Below are positions 51,991-59,685 of a stretch of DNA of 64,000 bases, piece by piece. The stretch lies in the NCBI RefSeq assembly GCF_017876405.1, contig NZ_JAGINW010000001.1:1067203-1131202 (forward strand), in the 5' to 3' direction. The first letter of the stretch is position 1. Every line of letters begins with the position of its first letter. A program made the translations under genes and the position numbers. The notes below the pieces were generated by a model. It made no database searches. It saw nothing but the letters and a program-made list of their open reading frames with translations, and was not told where the DNA came from. The stretch comes from Kibdelosporangium banguiense. Lineage in GTDB: Bacteria; Actinomycetota; Actinomycetes; Mycobacteriales; Pseudonocardiaceae.

Positions 51991-53291
51991 GCCCGCACCT
52001 CGAATCCCAGACCGGCGTAGTGCACGCCGTGCGCCGTGATCCTGGCGGCGTCGAGGATGCGCCAGGAGTCGTAGACCACCTTGACGTTCCCGCCGGCGAG
52101 CACTTCGTCGACGTCGATCGCCTTGTAGTCGGGGTGGTCGGTGATCACCAGGACGGCGTCGGCCTGGAAGCCTTCGGCCAGGTCAACCGGTTCACCGCCG
52201 TACTCGCGGATCACCCGGGCCTTGACGAGCGGATCGTGGCCGAGCACCTTGATCCCGGCCTCGCTGAAGACCGGCATCATCGCCGCGATCGGTGTGCCGC
52301 GCATGTCGTCGGTGGGCGGATGTCCTTTGTAGGCCCAGCCGAGGACCGTCAACGTCCGCGCGCCGTGCTCCGCCATCAGCTCGACCATGCGGTGGGCGAC
52401 GTGGACCGGGGTCTCCTCGTTGAGCGTGCGTGCCGCGGCGATCAGTTTCGGCACGTAGCCGACGCGTTCGCCGCTGGTCAGCATGATGTACGGGTCCTTG
52501 GACAGGCAGCCGCCGCCCACGTATCCCGGTTTGGCGATGTCCGGCCGGGGATAGTCGAGGTTCGTGGCCCGGATGACCTCCAGCGGGTCCAGGCCGAGCC
52601 GCTCGGTCAGCATCGCGACCTCGTTGCCGAACGAGTAGATCACGTCGGTGTGGCAGTTGTTGGTGAGTTTGACCAGCTCCGCGGTCTCCAGAGTGGACAC
52701 TGGGACGACCTGCGCGGCAAGGCCACCGAACAACCGGACGCCCAGATCCCGGCTTTCCTCGTCCAGGCCGCCGACGACCTGCGGCAACTCGACGAGCTCA
52801 CGCAACGCCTGGCCCTGGATGGTGCGTTCCGGCGCCATCACCAGGCGCGCGGTGCCCCATTTCTCGGTCAGCACCGGCAGAACGACCGACCGGCTGGCGC
52901 CGACCGGGACCGTGCTGCGCACCACCACCAGCGTTGTCGCCGCGCAGCGGTCCGCGACGTGCTCGGCCGCCGCGGCCAGGTTCTTCAGGCGCGGTTCGTG
53001 GGTGCGTTCGTCGACCGGTGTCGACACGCAGATGATCGCCGCGTCCACCCCGCCGTCCGGCAGTTCTTTGCCGACGAAGATCCGCTCATTGATCAATTCG
53101 GTGAACGCCTCGGCGACACCCGGTTCGAAGATGTGCGGTTCACCGCGGGACAGCGATTCCAGCACCAGCGGATCGGTGTCCACGCCGTGTACTTCGTAAC
53201 CCTTGCGCGCCATCGCGGCCGCCAGCGTCAAGCCGACGTAACCCATTCCGACGATGCCGATTCTGCGTAAATCCGGCATGTGCACCGTCAC
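51987..53291 (-). CDS. UDP-sugar 6-dehydrogenase (UDP-GlcNAc/ManNAc type)
   Basis: A 434-aa enzyme of the UDP-glucose/GDP-mannose dehydrogenase family. It oxidises a UDP-hexose at C6 to a uronic acid in two NAD-dependent steps. GIVGMGYVGL lies at residues 12-21, the catalytic Cys is C262 in GYVGGGCLSKD, and the C-terminal half has GWAYKGHPPTDDMRGTP. The sequence is nearer the UDP-HexNAc dehydrogenase (WecC/WbpA) type than the UDP-Glc type. GTG 53291 has AAGGAG 5 nt upstream. A uronic or aminouronic unit in the polymer, or a link to another pathway, is implied. Confidence 0.88.
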   Translation of the reverse strand: MTVHMPDLRRIGIVGMGYVGLTLAAAMARKGYEVHGVDTDPLVLESLSRGEPHIFEPGVAEAFTELINERIFVGKELPDGGVDAAIICVSTPVDERTHEPRLKNLAAAAEHVADRCAATTLVVVRSTVPVGASRSVVLPVLTEKWGTARLVMAPERTIQGQALRELVELPQVVGGLDEESRDLGVRLFGGLAAQVVPVSTLETAELVKLTNNCHTDVIYSFGNEVAMLTERLGLDPLEVIRATNLDYPRPDIAKPGYVGGGCLSKDPYIMLTSGERVGYVPKLIAAARTLNEETPVHVAHRMVELMAEHGARTLTVLGWAYKGHPPTDDMRGTPIAAMMPVFSEAGIKVLGHDPLVKARVIREYGGEPVDLAEGFQADAVLVITDHPDYKAIDVDEVLAGGNVKVVYDSWRILDAARITAHGVHYAGLGFEVRA

Positions 53292-53389
53292 GCTCACTCC
53301 TTGAGGATTATTTCCCACCGGCCAAAGAGTTATTCGGCACACCCGCAGGCCGTGTTAACAGCTTTGACTCCTCCTCACGGGTGAATCGC

Positions 53390-54919
53390 TCAACAGTGAT
53401 CGGATTGATCCACGGTAATCGGCGCGCTGTACTCGTCCGGCGGATCATCCGCGGTGAAACCGCTGAACACGACCACCTGGCGGGTTTGCCCGGTGACCGG
53501 GACACGCCACACGAAAGTGCCATCCGATTCCGACACCAATGGCGTAACGCCGGTGACAGGCTGCCATCTCCAGCCCGGTCCGGTATACCGATAGAGAAAT
53601 GAGTTCTCGATCAAGACGTCCACGCCGGCGGGCAGTCCGGGGGGAAGATGCCAGCCGGTGGCGGGATCGTTGTCGGAGTCCACGAACACCCGGTGGTGGC
53701 CGAATGCGGCGCCGAAACTCGCCCGGTATTCCGCGATCTGCGGACTCAGGCACGCCGCTGGCCGGGTCACCGACAGCCCCGGCGATGGAGTCGTCACGAC
53801 AAGCGGTGAGCTTGCCGCAGAGAGGTTTCCGGCGGCGTCACGGGCCTTGATCGTCACTGTGTACGTCGTCGCGTGCGGCAATCCTGTTGCCTCGTAGGCG
53901 TTGTCGTAGGTCTCGGCGACGCGGGCGCCGTTCATGTGGACCTCGTAGCCGGACACCGCGACGTCGTCGGCCGGGGTCTGCCAGTTCAGCCGGACCCGTG
54001 CCGCCGTCTCGCTCGACCGGGTCAACACCGTCAACCCGGTCGGCGTCTGTGGCGGAGTGGTGTCCGAGATCCCTGATGCCGCAACGAGTTGAGCGTCCCA
54101 GTAGGAGGCGAGCCCGCCCCACGGGAACGGCGTCATCGTGCGTTCGGTGGCGTACACGAAGCCCGCGTTGATGGCCTTGCTGCGGGTGATGACCCCGATC
54201 ATGTCGCGTTCGGCCGGCACGTCGTGGATCAGGTGCCAGAACTTCTTCGGGTCGGGGTGCGTGCGTTGCCAGTCCGGCGGCCGGAACGCGAGATAGGCCG
54301 CGGCGTCGCCTTCGAAGGACAACATCGTGTCGGCGACGTTCTCGTAACACTGTTCGGCCGGCGCACCCGGATTGATCACGATGTACGCGTGGGGATCCTT
54401 GCCCCGGATGTGGTCCCGGATCGCGGTGTAGACGTTCGCGTACTCGTTGCCGGTCCCGCACAGCAGTACGGTCTGATCAAGAAAGATGCCGTCCACACCA
54501 GAAGATCCGTAAACGGCGTACCACTCGTCGACGTCCTGCTTGATTTGATCGACCCATTCGGGAATTGACGTACCGCCCGAGCGTGTGACATGCCTGCCGT
54601 GCCCGAAGTCCACACCGAGATAGCCAGTGTCCACATATACCAGCGTTTTCGCGCCGGACGCGCTGATACGCCCGATCGCACCGGCCCACGCCGGATGAAA
54701 CGGCACCTCCGGCCGGCTGCGGCTGCCATTGATCACGACAATTCCATTGGTCGGCCGGTTCTGCGCCAGCCGGTGGAAGATCGCCATGCCGTCGGGGGTA
54801 TCCGGGCCCCAGTACGCCGGAATCGCGGTCTGCTGGCTGGTCGCGGCCGCACCGGCCGGAACAGGAAGAAGCAGGGCGGCCAGGATTGACACACCGGTCA
54901 GCGCGAGCTTACGGACCAT
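53390..54919 (-). CDS. Secreted spherulin-4 (Sph3/GH135)-like hydrolase with FN3
   Basis: A 509-aa secreted protein with a signal peptide (1-26, ending PAGAAA). Residues 30-280 match the spherulation-specific family 4 TIM barrel, the fold of Aspergillus Sph3 (GH135), which cuts galactosaminogalactan. It has IPAYWGPDTPDG, NGIVVINGSRS, GVDGIFLDQT and MLSFEGDAAAY (E203). The usual Asp-Glu pair after the fifth strand reads D148-Q149 here. An FN3 domain spans about 288-380. A C-terminal beta-rich domain with Cys and VFVDSDNDPATGW ends the protein. ATG 54919 gives the signal peptide. It lies 98 nt upstream of the dehydrogenase on the same strand, probably in the same transcript. Confidence 0.75.
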   Translation of the reverse strand: MVRKLALTGVSILAALLLPVPAGAAATSQQTAIPAYWGPDTPDGMAIFHRLAQNRPTNGIVVINGSRSRPEVPFHPAWAGAIGRISASGAKTLVYVDTGYLGVDFGHGRHVTRSGGTSIPEWVDQIKQDVDEWYAVYGSSGVDGIFLDQTVLLCGTGNEYANVYTAIRDHIRGKDPHAYIVINPGAPAEQCYENVADTMLSFEGDAAAYLAFRPPDWQRTHPDPKKFWHLIHDVPAERDMIGVITRSKAINAGFVYATERTMTPFPWGGLASYWDAQLVAASGISDTTPPQTPTGLTVLTRSSETAARVRLNWQTPADDVAVSGYEVHMNGARVAETYDNAYEATGLPHATTYTVTIKARDAAGNLSAASSPLVVTTPSPGLSVTRPAACLSPQIAEYRASFGAAFGHHRVFVDSDNDPATGWHLPPGLPAGVDVLIENSFLYRYTGPGWRWQPVTGVTPLVSESDGTFVWRVPVTGQTRQVVVFSGFTADDPPDEYSAPITVDQSDHC

Positions 54920-55011
54920 GTCCTCACAGTAATGGCAGAACCCGGTGAAGAAAACGGCCGGGAAATCGATCACCCGGTGACCGGATGAACGATTCCCGCC
55001 GGGATGCGATC

Positions 55012-55788
55012 ATGTCCGGTGTGAGCCCAGTGTTGAACGTGCACGAGTTCGGCCCCGCGGACGGAGCGCCGGTGCTGATGCTGCACGGCATCACAGGCCA
55101 CGGTGCCCGGTTCAAACGCCTCGCCGAGGAGCACCTCTACGACTACCACGTGATCGCGCCGGATCTGCGTGGCCACGGCATGTCCACGAACCTTCCACCG
55201 TGGACACTCGAACAGCACGCCGCGGACCTGTTGACAGTCCTGGACAGTCTGAAGGTCACCGGCCTGCCCGTGGTCGGCCATTGCTTCGGTGGCGCGGCAG
55301 CGATCCACCTCGCACGCCTTGCCCCGCAACGGGTGACAAAGCTGATCCTGCTCGACCCGTCCATCGGCCTGGACCCGAAGTTCGCCCTGGAGACCATGGC
55401 GCCGTGGCCGCACGTGTTCCCCACCATCGAGAAGGCCGGCGAGTGGCAGCGCAACGAATGGGCCGGCATCAGCCTGCGCGACGTCGAGGAAGAGCTGCAC
55501 GAGAACTTCATGCAGATCAGCGGCCGCTGGCTGCCCAAGTACAGCCACTCCGCGGTGTGCACTGCGTGGAGCGAAATGTGCCGGGCCGCCCAGCTTCCGC
55601 CGCCGGCCACCCGCACTCTGCTTGTCTGCGCGCCGAAAGCCGGCATCGTCCGGCCCGCCTTCGTGCAGGCCTGCCAGGTGACCATGCGAGAGAACCTCGA
55701 TCTGGCCGAGATGGACTGCGGCCACATGATGTACCTGGAACGCCCGGCCGAGACAGCCGACCTGATCGCCGGATTCATCGAAGGGTGA
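55012..55788 (+). CDS. Alpha/beta hydrolase with Cys nucleophile position
   Basis: A 258-aa alpha/beta-hydrolase-fold protein. The oxyanion segment is LHGITGHGARF, DLRGHGMS follows, and the nucleophile elbow reads VGHCFGG, with Cys (C91) in place of the usual Ser (codon TGC). The acid/His end is DCGHMMYLERP. A Cys nucleophile occurs in dienelactone hydrolase-type enzymes and may lower esterase activity. The substrate is unknown. ATG 55012 was chosen; ATG 54985 and GTG 55021 are alternatives. It is divergent from the Sph3-like gene, sharing a 90-bp intergenic region, and so may be linked to it only by position. Confidence 0.85.
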   Translation: MSGVSPVLNVHEFGPADGAPVLMLHGITGHGARFKRLAEEHLYDYHVIAPDLRGHGMSTNLPPWTLEQHAADLLTVLDSLKVTGLPVVGHCFGGAAAIHLARLAPQRVTKLILLDPSIGLDPKFALETMAPWPHVFPTIEKAGEWQRNEWAGISLRDVEEELHENFMQISGRWLPKYSHSAVCTAWSEMCRAAQLPPPATRTLLVCAPKAGIVRPAFVQACQVTMRENLDLAEMDCGHMMYLERPAETADLIAGFIEG

Positions 55789-55793
55789 ACCAG

Positions 55794-55799
55794 TAAGGT
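55794..55799 (+). promoter_or_regulatory. -10 element of the response regulator gene
   Basis: TAAGGT ends 6 nt before GTG 55806, a leaderless arrangement. Confidence 0.45.
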
Positions 55800-55805
55800 G
55801 CAGCT

Positions 55806-56459
55806 GTGCGCGTAGTGCTCGGCGAGGATCTCGTCCTGTTGCGAGACGGTCTCATCAGGTTGCTGTCGGCGCACGGCTTCGAAGTGGTCGAAGCGGTCGA
55901 CAACGGCCCAGCACTGCTGGAGGCCCTGCTGAAGCACCAGCCGGATGTGGCGGTCGTGGACGTCCGGATGCCGCCGACCTTCACCGATGAGGGCCTCAGG
56001 GCAGCGATCGCGGCCCGTGCGGAGGTGCCTGGACTGCCAGTACTGGTGTTGTCACAGTACGTGGAGCAGCTTTACGCGCGGGAACTGCTGTCCGATCGGC
56101 GGGGCGGCGTGGGATACCTGCTCAAGGACCGGGTCTCCGAGGTCGGCCAGTTCGTGGACGCGGTGAAACGGGTCGCGGCCGGTGGCACGGCGATGGACCC
56201 GGACGTCATCTCGCAACTGCTGGCCCGGCGGGAACGCGATGAGCCGATCGGATCCCTGACGCCCCGCGAGCGTGAAGTGCTGGGACTCATGGCCGAGGGC
56301 CGGTCCAACGCGGCGATCGCGGCCAGGATGTTCGTCACCGAGAAGGCTGTGAGCAAGCACACCAACAACATCTTCAGCAAACTGACGCTGCCGCCGTCGG
56401 AGGACGACAACCGGCGTGTGCTGGCAGTGCTGGCATATCTGAACGACACGAACGGCTGA
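55806..56459 (+). CDS. NarL/LuxR-family response regulator (orphan)
   Basis: A 217-aa two-component response regulator. The receiver domain (1-125) has the phospho-acceptor D52 in VVDVRMPP, the acidic pair E7/D8 in LGEDLVLLRDG and the conserved Lys in YLLKDRV. The C-terminal LuxR helix-turn-helix starts at LTPREREVLGLMAEG and contains NAAIAARMFVTEKAVSKHT. No histidine kinase is adjacent, so the partner must be elsewhere. Targets are unknown; proximity to the polysaccharide locus is only suggestive. Confidence 0.92.
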   Translation: MRVVLGEDLVLLRDGLIRLLSAHGFEVVEAVDNGPALLEALLKHQPDVAVVDVRMPPTFTDEGLRAAIAARAEVPGLPVLVLSQYVEQLYARELLSDRRGGVGYLLKDRVSEVGQFVDAVKRVAAGGTAMDPDVISQLLARRERDEPIGSLTPREREVLGLMAEGRSNAAIAARMFVTEKAVSKHTNNIFSKLTLPPSEDDNRRVLAVLAYLNDTNG

Positions 56460-56462
56460 GCC

Positions 56463-56789
56463 ATGGACGAGCAGTTGCACGAGAAGGTGCGCGAAGTCAT
56501 CAAGATGATCCCCGCGGGAAATGTCGCGAGCTACGGCGACATCGCCGAGCTTGCCCACGCTCCGTCGCCGCGTCTGGTGGGCCGGATCCTGGCCGAGGAC
56601 GGCCACGACCTGCCGTGGCACCGGGTTCTGCGGTCCGACGGCACGCCGGCACCGCATCTGCAGGACGAACAGCTGGAGTTGTTGCGCGCCGAAGGCGTCC
56701 TGGCAGACGGCAACCGTGTCAACATGCGGACGTACCGTTGGGGTGAAACCAAAGCCGATGACGGTCCTGCGTCATTGTTCGATCTGTAG
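56463..56789 (+). CDS. Alkyltransferase-like (ATL) DNA-repair protein
   Basis: A 108-aa protein of the MGMT DNA-binding-domain family. The start EKVREVIKMIPAGNVASYGD and the RLVGRILAEDG helix are typical. The active-site motif reads PWHRVL: Trp (W52) replaces the methyl-accepting Cys of PCHRV. ATL proteins of this kind cannot transfer the alkyl group but flip O6-alkylguanine and flag it for nucleotide excision repair. It starts 3 nt after the response regulator stop, so the two are co-transcribed. Confidence 0.92.
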   Translation: MDEQLHEKVREVIKMIPAGNVASYGDIAELAHAPSPRLVGRILAEDGHDLPWHRVLRSDGTPAPHLQDEQLELLRAEGVLADGNRVNMRTYRWGETKADDGPASLFDL

Positions 56790-56868
56790 GCCCGGCGCCG
56801 ATTGAACGATTTGATGACACCTGCAGTTTGTATTTGAGGCGTATAGGCATTTCGGTCATCATGCTCAA

Positions 56869-57606
56869 GTGACCCAGCCACCGCCGATGATGCCGCCTCC
56901 GCCGGAGGGGCCATACGGCCAACGACCGCAGGATCCGCCACCGCCAGGCCCATATGGCGCACCACCGCCACCACCACAGGACCCGTACGGTGCCCCGCCA
57001 CCGGTGGCGAATCTGCCATCCAGCCCGTATGGTGCGCCGCCGCAGGGCCAGTTCAGCGGCCAGTACATGTCACCACCGCCGCCGAACCTGCCGCCGCCCG
57101 TCCCGCCGAAGCCGCAGCGGACCAAGACCATCGTGACGATCGCGGTCATCGTGGCGCTCCTCGCTGTCGCCGGGGTCGTCGCCTATGTCTTCAGCAACAC
57201 GGCCAAGCGCGACGAGGCCACGGGCCAGGTCACCAAAGAGGGCGCGCTGACTGTGTTCGACCTCAAGGAAGGCGACTGTTTCGACAACGCGCCTGCCGAT
57301 GACAAAGAGGTCGAGACCGTGAAAGCCGTGCCGTGCGGCCAGCCGCACGACGCCGAGGTGCTCGCCTTGATCACGATGACCACGACCAGTGCCACCTACC
57401 CGGGCACCGACAAGGTCGCGGCCGAGGTCGAGCAGTTGTGCGTCGACAAGGTGGGTGACCGGCTGGATCGCAGCAAGATCACCGACCGGCTGGACATGTT
57501 GTACTTCTACCCGACCGCGGAGTCCTGGAAGCAGAAGGACCGGGGCGGAACCTGCGTGGCCGCCGCCAACGACAACGGAAAGCTCACCGAGCCAGTGGGC
57601 AAGTGA
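56869..57606 (+). CDS. Septum-formation-domain membrane protein
   Basis: A 245-aa protein. The first 85 residues are Pro/Tyr/Gly-rich with repeated PYGAPPP-like units, a cytoplasmic low-complexity tail. One transmembrane helix spans about 86-107. The extracellular part has DLKEGDCFDN, VPCGQPHDAEV and QLCVDKVGDRL, the signature of the septum-formation (PF13845-like) domain, with Cys that may pair. Related actinobacterial proteins have been linked to cell division or envelope sensing without firm proof. The start GTG 56869 yields the Pro-rich tail. The last 100 nt overlap the convergent CbiX gene. Confidence 0.8.
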   Translation: MTQPPPMMPPPPEGPYGQRPQDPPPPGPYGAPPPPPQDPYGAPPPVANLPSSPYGAPPQGQFSGQYMSPPPPNLPPPVPPKPQRTKTIVTIAVIVALLAVAGVVAYVFSNTAKRDEATGQVTKEGALTVFDLKEGDCFDNAPADDKEVETVKAVPCGQPHDAEVLALITMTTTSATYPGTDKVAAEVEQLCVDKVGDRLDRSKITDRLDMLYFYPTAESWKQKDRGGTCVAAANDNGKLTEPVGK

Positions 57607-58241
57607 GCGTTGAGATAGCGGCGGACGACGAGCTCGACGGCGTTCCGGTGGGCGCCGATGGGCTCGGCCACAACTTTGGCCCCGGCATCGCGGACAACGC
57701 GATGGAACAACCCCGGAGCCAGCAGCCATGACGCGACGGCAAGTCCGCGGGCCACATCTGTGACTCGCGGGCTTGCCGTTGTCACGTAAGCAACCTGTAC
57801 ATCTACCGAAGTCAGGCTCGCCAGCAGACGAGCCGCACGGTGAACGTCGGCCAATGCCCGTTCGTCCGAAGACCCCGCCGCTGCCAGGACGATCGGCTCG
57901 TCCACCCAACCGGCCTGGATCAGCCGCTCATGTGCTGCGGCGACAAGGGTGCGCGCGGGTCCAAAAGGGTCGGTCAAGGCGACTTCGGAATGGCCGGATT
58001 CCGCTATCTGCTTGGGAATATCGACTCGCACGTGATATCCGGCTGCCAGGAAGGCGGGTACCACGACGGCCTGGCCTTGGATCTCCCGCAGGACTTCGGT
58101 CACGCTGGGCGCGCATACATCGGCGAACGCGACCCGAACGTCCACATCGGGCAGACGGAGCCGCACCTGAGCCGCCAGGTCCTCGATGACGCGGCTGCCC
58201 AACGGATCACGAGTGCCATGAGCCACAAGCACAAGAGTCAT
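57507..58241 (-). CDS. CbiX-type sirohydrochlorin chelatase
   Basis: A 244-aa protein with the chelatase fold duplicated in two halves. The metal-binding His are in LVAHGTRDPLG (first half) and in PAFLAAGYHVRVDIP. The second half has PLFHRVVRD-like LAPGLFHRVV. It inserts Fe2+ (siroheme) or Co2+ (cobalamin) into sirohydrochlorin. As the last gene of the nitrite reductase operon, iron insertion to make siroheme for NirB is the natural role. ATG 58241 overlaps the stop of the HemD-like gene. The C-terminal 25 residues are not conserved-looking and run 100 nt into the convergent gene. Confidence 0.87.
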   Translation of the reverse strand: MTLVLVAHGTRDPLGSRVIEDLAAQVRLRLPDVDVRVAFADVCAPSVTEVLREIQGQAVVVPAFLAAGYHVRVDIPKQIAESGHSEVALTDPFGPARTLVAAAHERLIQAGWVDEPIVLAAAGSSDERALADVHRAARLLASLTSVDVQVAYVTTASPRVTDVARGLAVASWLLAPGLFHRVVRDAGAKVVAEPIGAHRNAVELVVRRYLNAHLPTGSVSFPLSLAAATQVPPRSFCFQDSAVG

Positions 58242-59368
58242 ATGGTTGTCGCCAATCGGTAGCCGCGTTTGACCACAGTCTGTACAAGCGAGGAATCACC
58301 CAGAGCGGAGCGCAATCGCGCGATCGCGGTCTCCACCGCGTGCGCGTCGACATCGTCCTCACGGCCGGAATGCCGCCGCAACACGCCGATCAGAGCAGGC
58401 CGGGAGAACACATGCCCTGGGCGTAGGGCCAAAGCACGCAGCACGGCCATCGGTGCGGGCGGCACACCGCGGAGTTCCTCGTTGACCACCACGGCCTGGC
58501 CACGCAGTTCCAGCCGGCATTCACCGACCTGCAACCGCGTCGCCCGAGCCGGCAACTCGACCGCGACCGTCCGGGCCAACGCCCCGATTCTGGGCCGGTC
58601 CGGCTGCACCACCGGGACCTGCGCCTCGACAAGCGGACCCGCGGTCACCGAACCGACACACACAGCCAACACGGGCCCGCGCAACGCTTTCAGCAAGTCC
58701 GCACTACGTCCCTGCCGTTCTGCCAACGCCAGCACGCTCGCCGCGGCGGGTGCACTGGTGAACGTGAGCGCATCGACACCGCCGGCCAGGACCGCGTCCA
58801 GCAGTCTTTCCAACGGAGTCACATCGGCGGGCAAAGTCCACCGATACACGGGAATCTCGACGACCTCAGCGCCCGCATCACGCAAGGAGTCCACGAAGTG
58901 CGGCAGCGGTTCGCCGTGCAACTGGATAGCGATCCGATGACCGTCCACTCCGGACTCCAACAGATGTGCCAGCACCTCGGAGTTGCTCTCCGAAACCGGC
59001 GACCAGCTCTCCACCAACCCGGCGGCGCGGACCGCGCCCTTGGCCTTGGGACCGCGGGCGAGCACGCTCGCGTTGCCCATGACCCGCAACAGATCGGGGC
59101 CCAGGCCCCAGCCCTCAGCCGCCTCCACCCAGCCACGGAACCCGATGGCCGTCGTCACCACCACGGTGTCGACCGGGTTCTTGATCATGTTCTCGGTCGC
59201 CGCCTGCAGCTCCGCGTCGTCCGGCAGCGGAACGATCCGGATCGCCGGTCCGTGCAGGACGTTCGCGCCCCGCCGGTCCAGCAGCGCCGCGAGTTCGTCA
59301 GCACGGCGTGCGGCCGTGACGCCGACCGTGAAACCAGCCAGTGGTGGGACTTCGACCGTCACCGTCAC
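58238..59368 (-). CDS. Uroporphyrinogen-III synthase-like protein fused to a winged helix
   Basis: A 376-aa two-domain protein equivalent to Rv0260c-type proteins. Residues 1-255 form a HemD-like domain: FTVGVTAARRADELAALLD, VVVTTAIGFRGW, HGEPLPHFVDSLRDAGAEV and ALTFTSAPAA. Residues 285-376 form an OmpR-type winged helix: PMAVLRALALRPGHVFSR, VETAIARLRSAL and VKRGYRLAT. It may act as a transcriptional regulator sensing a tetrapyrrole, rather than as a housekeeping synthase. The GTG at 59368 overlaps the nirD stop (GTGA). Position between nirD and cbiX supports a role in siroheme-linked control. Confidence 0.87.
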   Translation of the reverse strand: MTVTVEVPPLAGFTVGVTAARRADELAALLDRRGANVLHGPAIRIVPLPDDAELQAATENMIKNPVDTVVVTTAIGFRGWVEAAEGWGLGPDLLRVMGNASVLARGPKAKGAVRAAGLVESWSPVSESNSEVLAHLLESGVDGHRIAIQLHGEPLPHFVDSLRDAGAEVVEIPVYRWTLPADVTPLERLLDAVLAGGVDALTFTSAPAAASVLALAERQGRSADLLKALRGPVLAVCVGSVTAGPLVEAQVPVVQPDRPRIGALARTVAVELPARATRLQVGECRLELRGQAVVVNEELRGVPPAPMAVLRALALRPGHVFSRPALIGVLRRHSGREDDVDAHAVETAIARLRSALGDSSLVQTVVKRGYRLATTI

Positions 59369-59685
59369 GGAACTCCAACCATGACCATGCCCTCGGTGAC
59401 TCGCACCGGGTACACCTCGACCGACACGTCCGGATCCTCCACGCAAACGCCTGTACGCAGGTCAAAGGCATTCTTGTACACCGGTGACACGGCAACCGGA
59501 ACGCCCGCCCGATCACCGACGATACCCCTCGACAGCACGGCTGCCCGGGAGAACGGGTCTATGTTGGACAGTGCGAACACCTGGTCGTCGTTGGTGCGGA
59601 ACACCGCGACCTGCACGTCACCAGGCAGCAGTGCGGCCACTCCGCGATTGGGCATCAGCCTCGCCAGCGGGAACACGACAGTCAT
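59365..59685 (-). CDS. nirD: Nitrite reductase (NADH) small subunit
   Basis: A 106-aa Rieske-fold protein without Fe-S ligands, as usual for NirD. It contains VAVFRTNDDQVFALSNIDPF, then SPVYKNAFDLRTGVCVEDP. It partners NirB in NADH-dependent reduction of nitrite to ammonium in the cytoplasm. ATG 59685 overlaps the nirB stop by 4 nt. Confidence 0.93.
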   Translation of the reverse strand: MTVVFPLARLMPNRGVAALLPGDVQVAVFRTNDDQVFALSNIDPFSRAAVLSRGIVGDRAGVPVAVSPVYKNAFDLRTGVCVEDPDVSVEVYPVRVTEGMVMVGVP

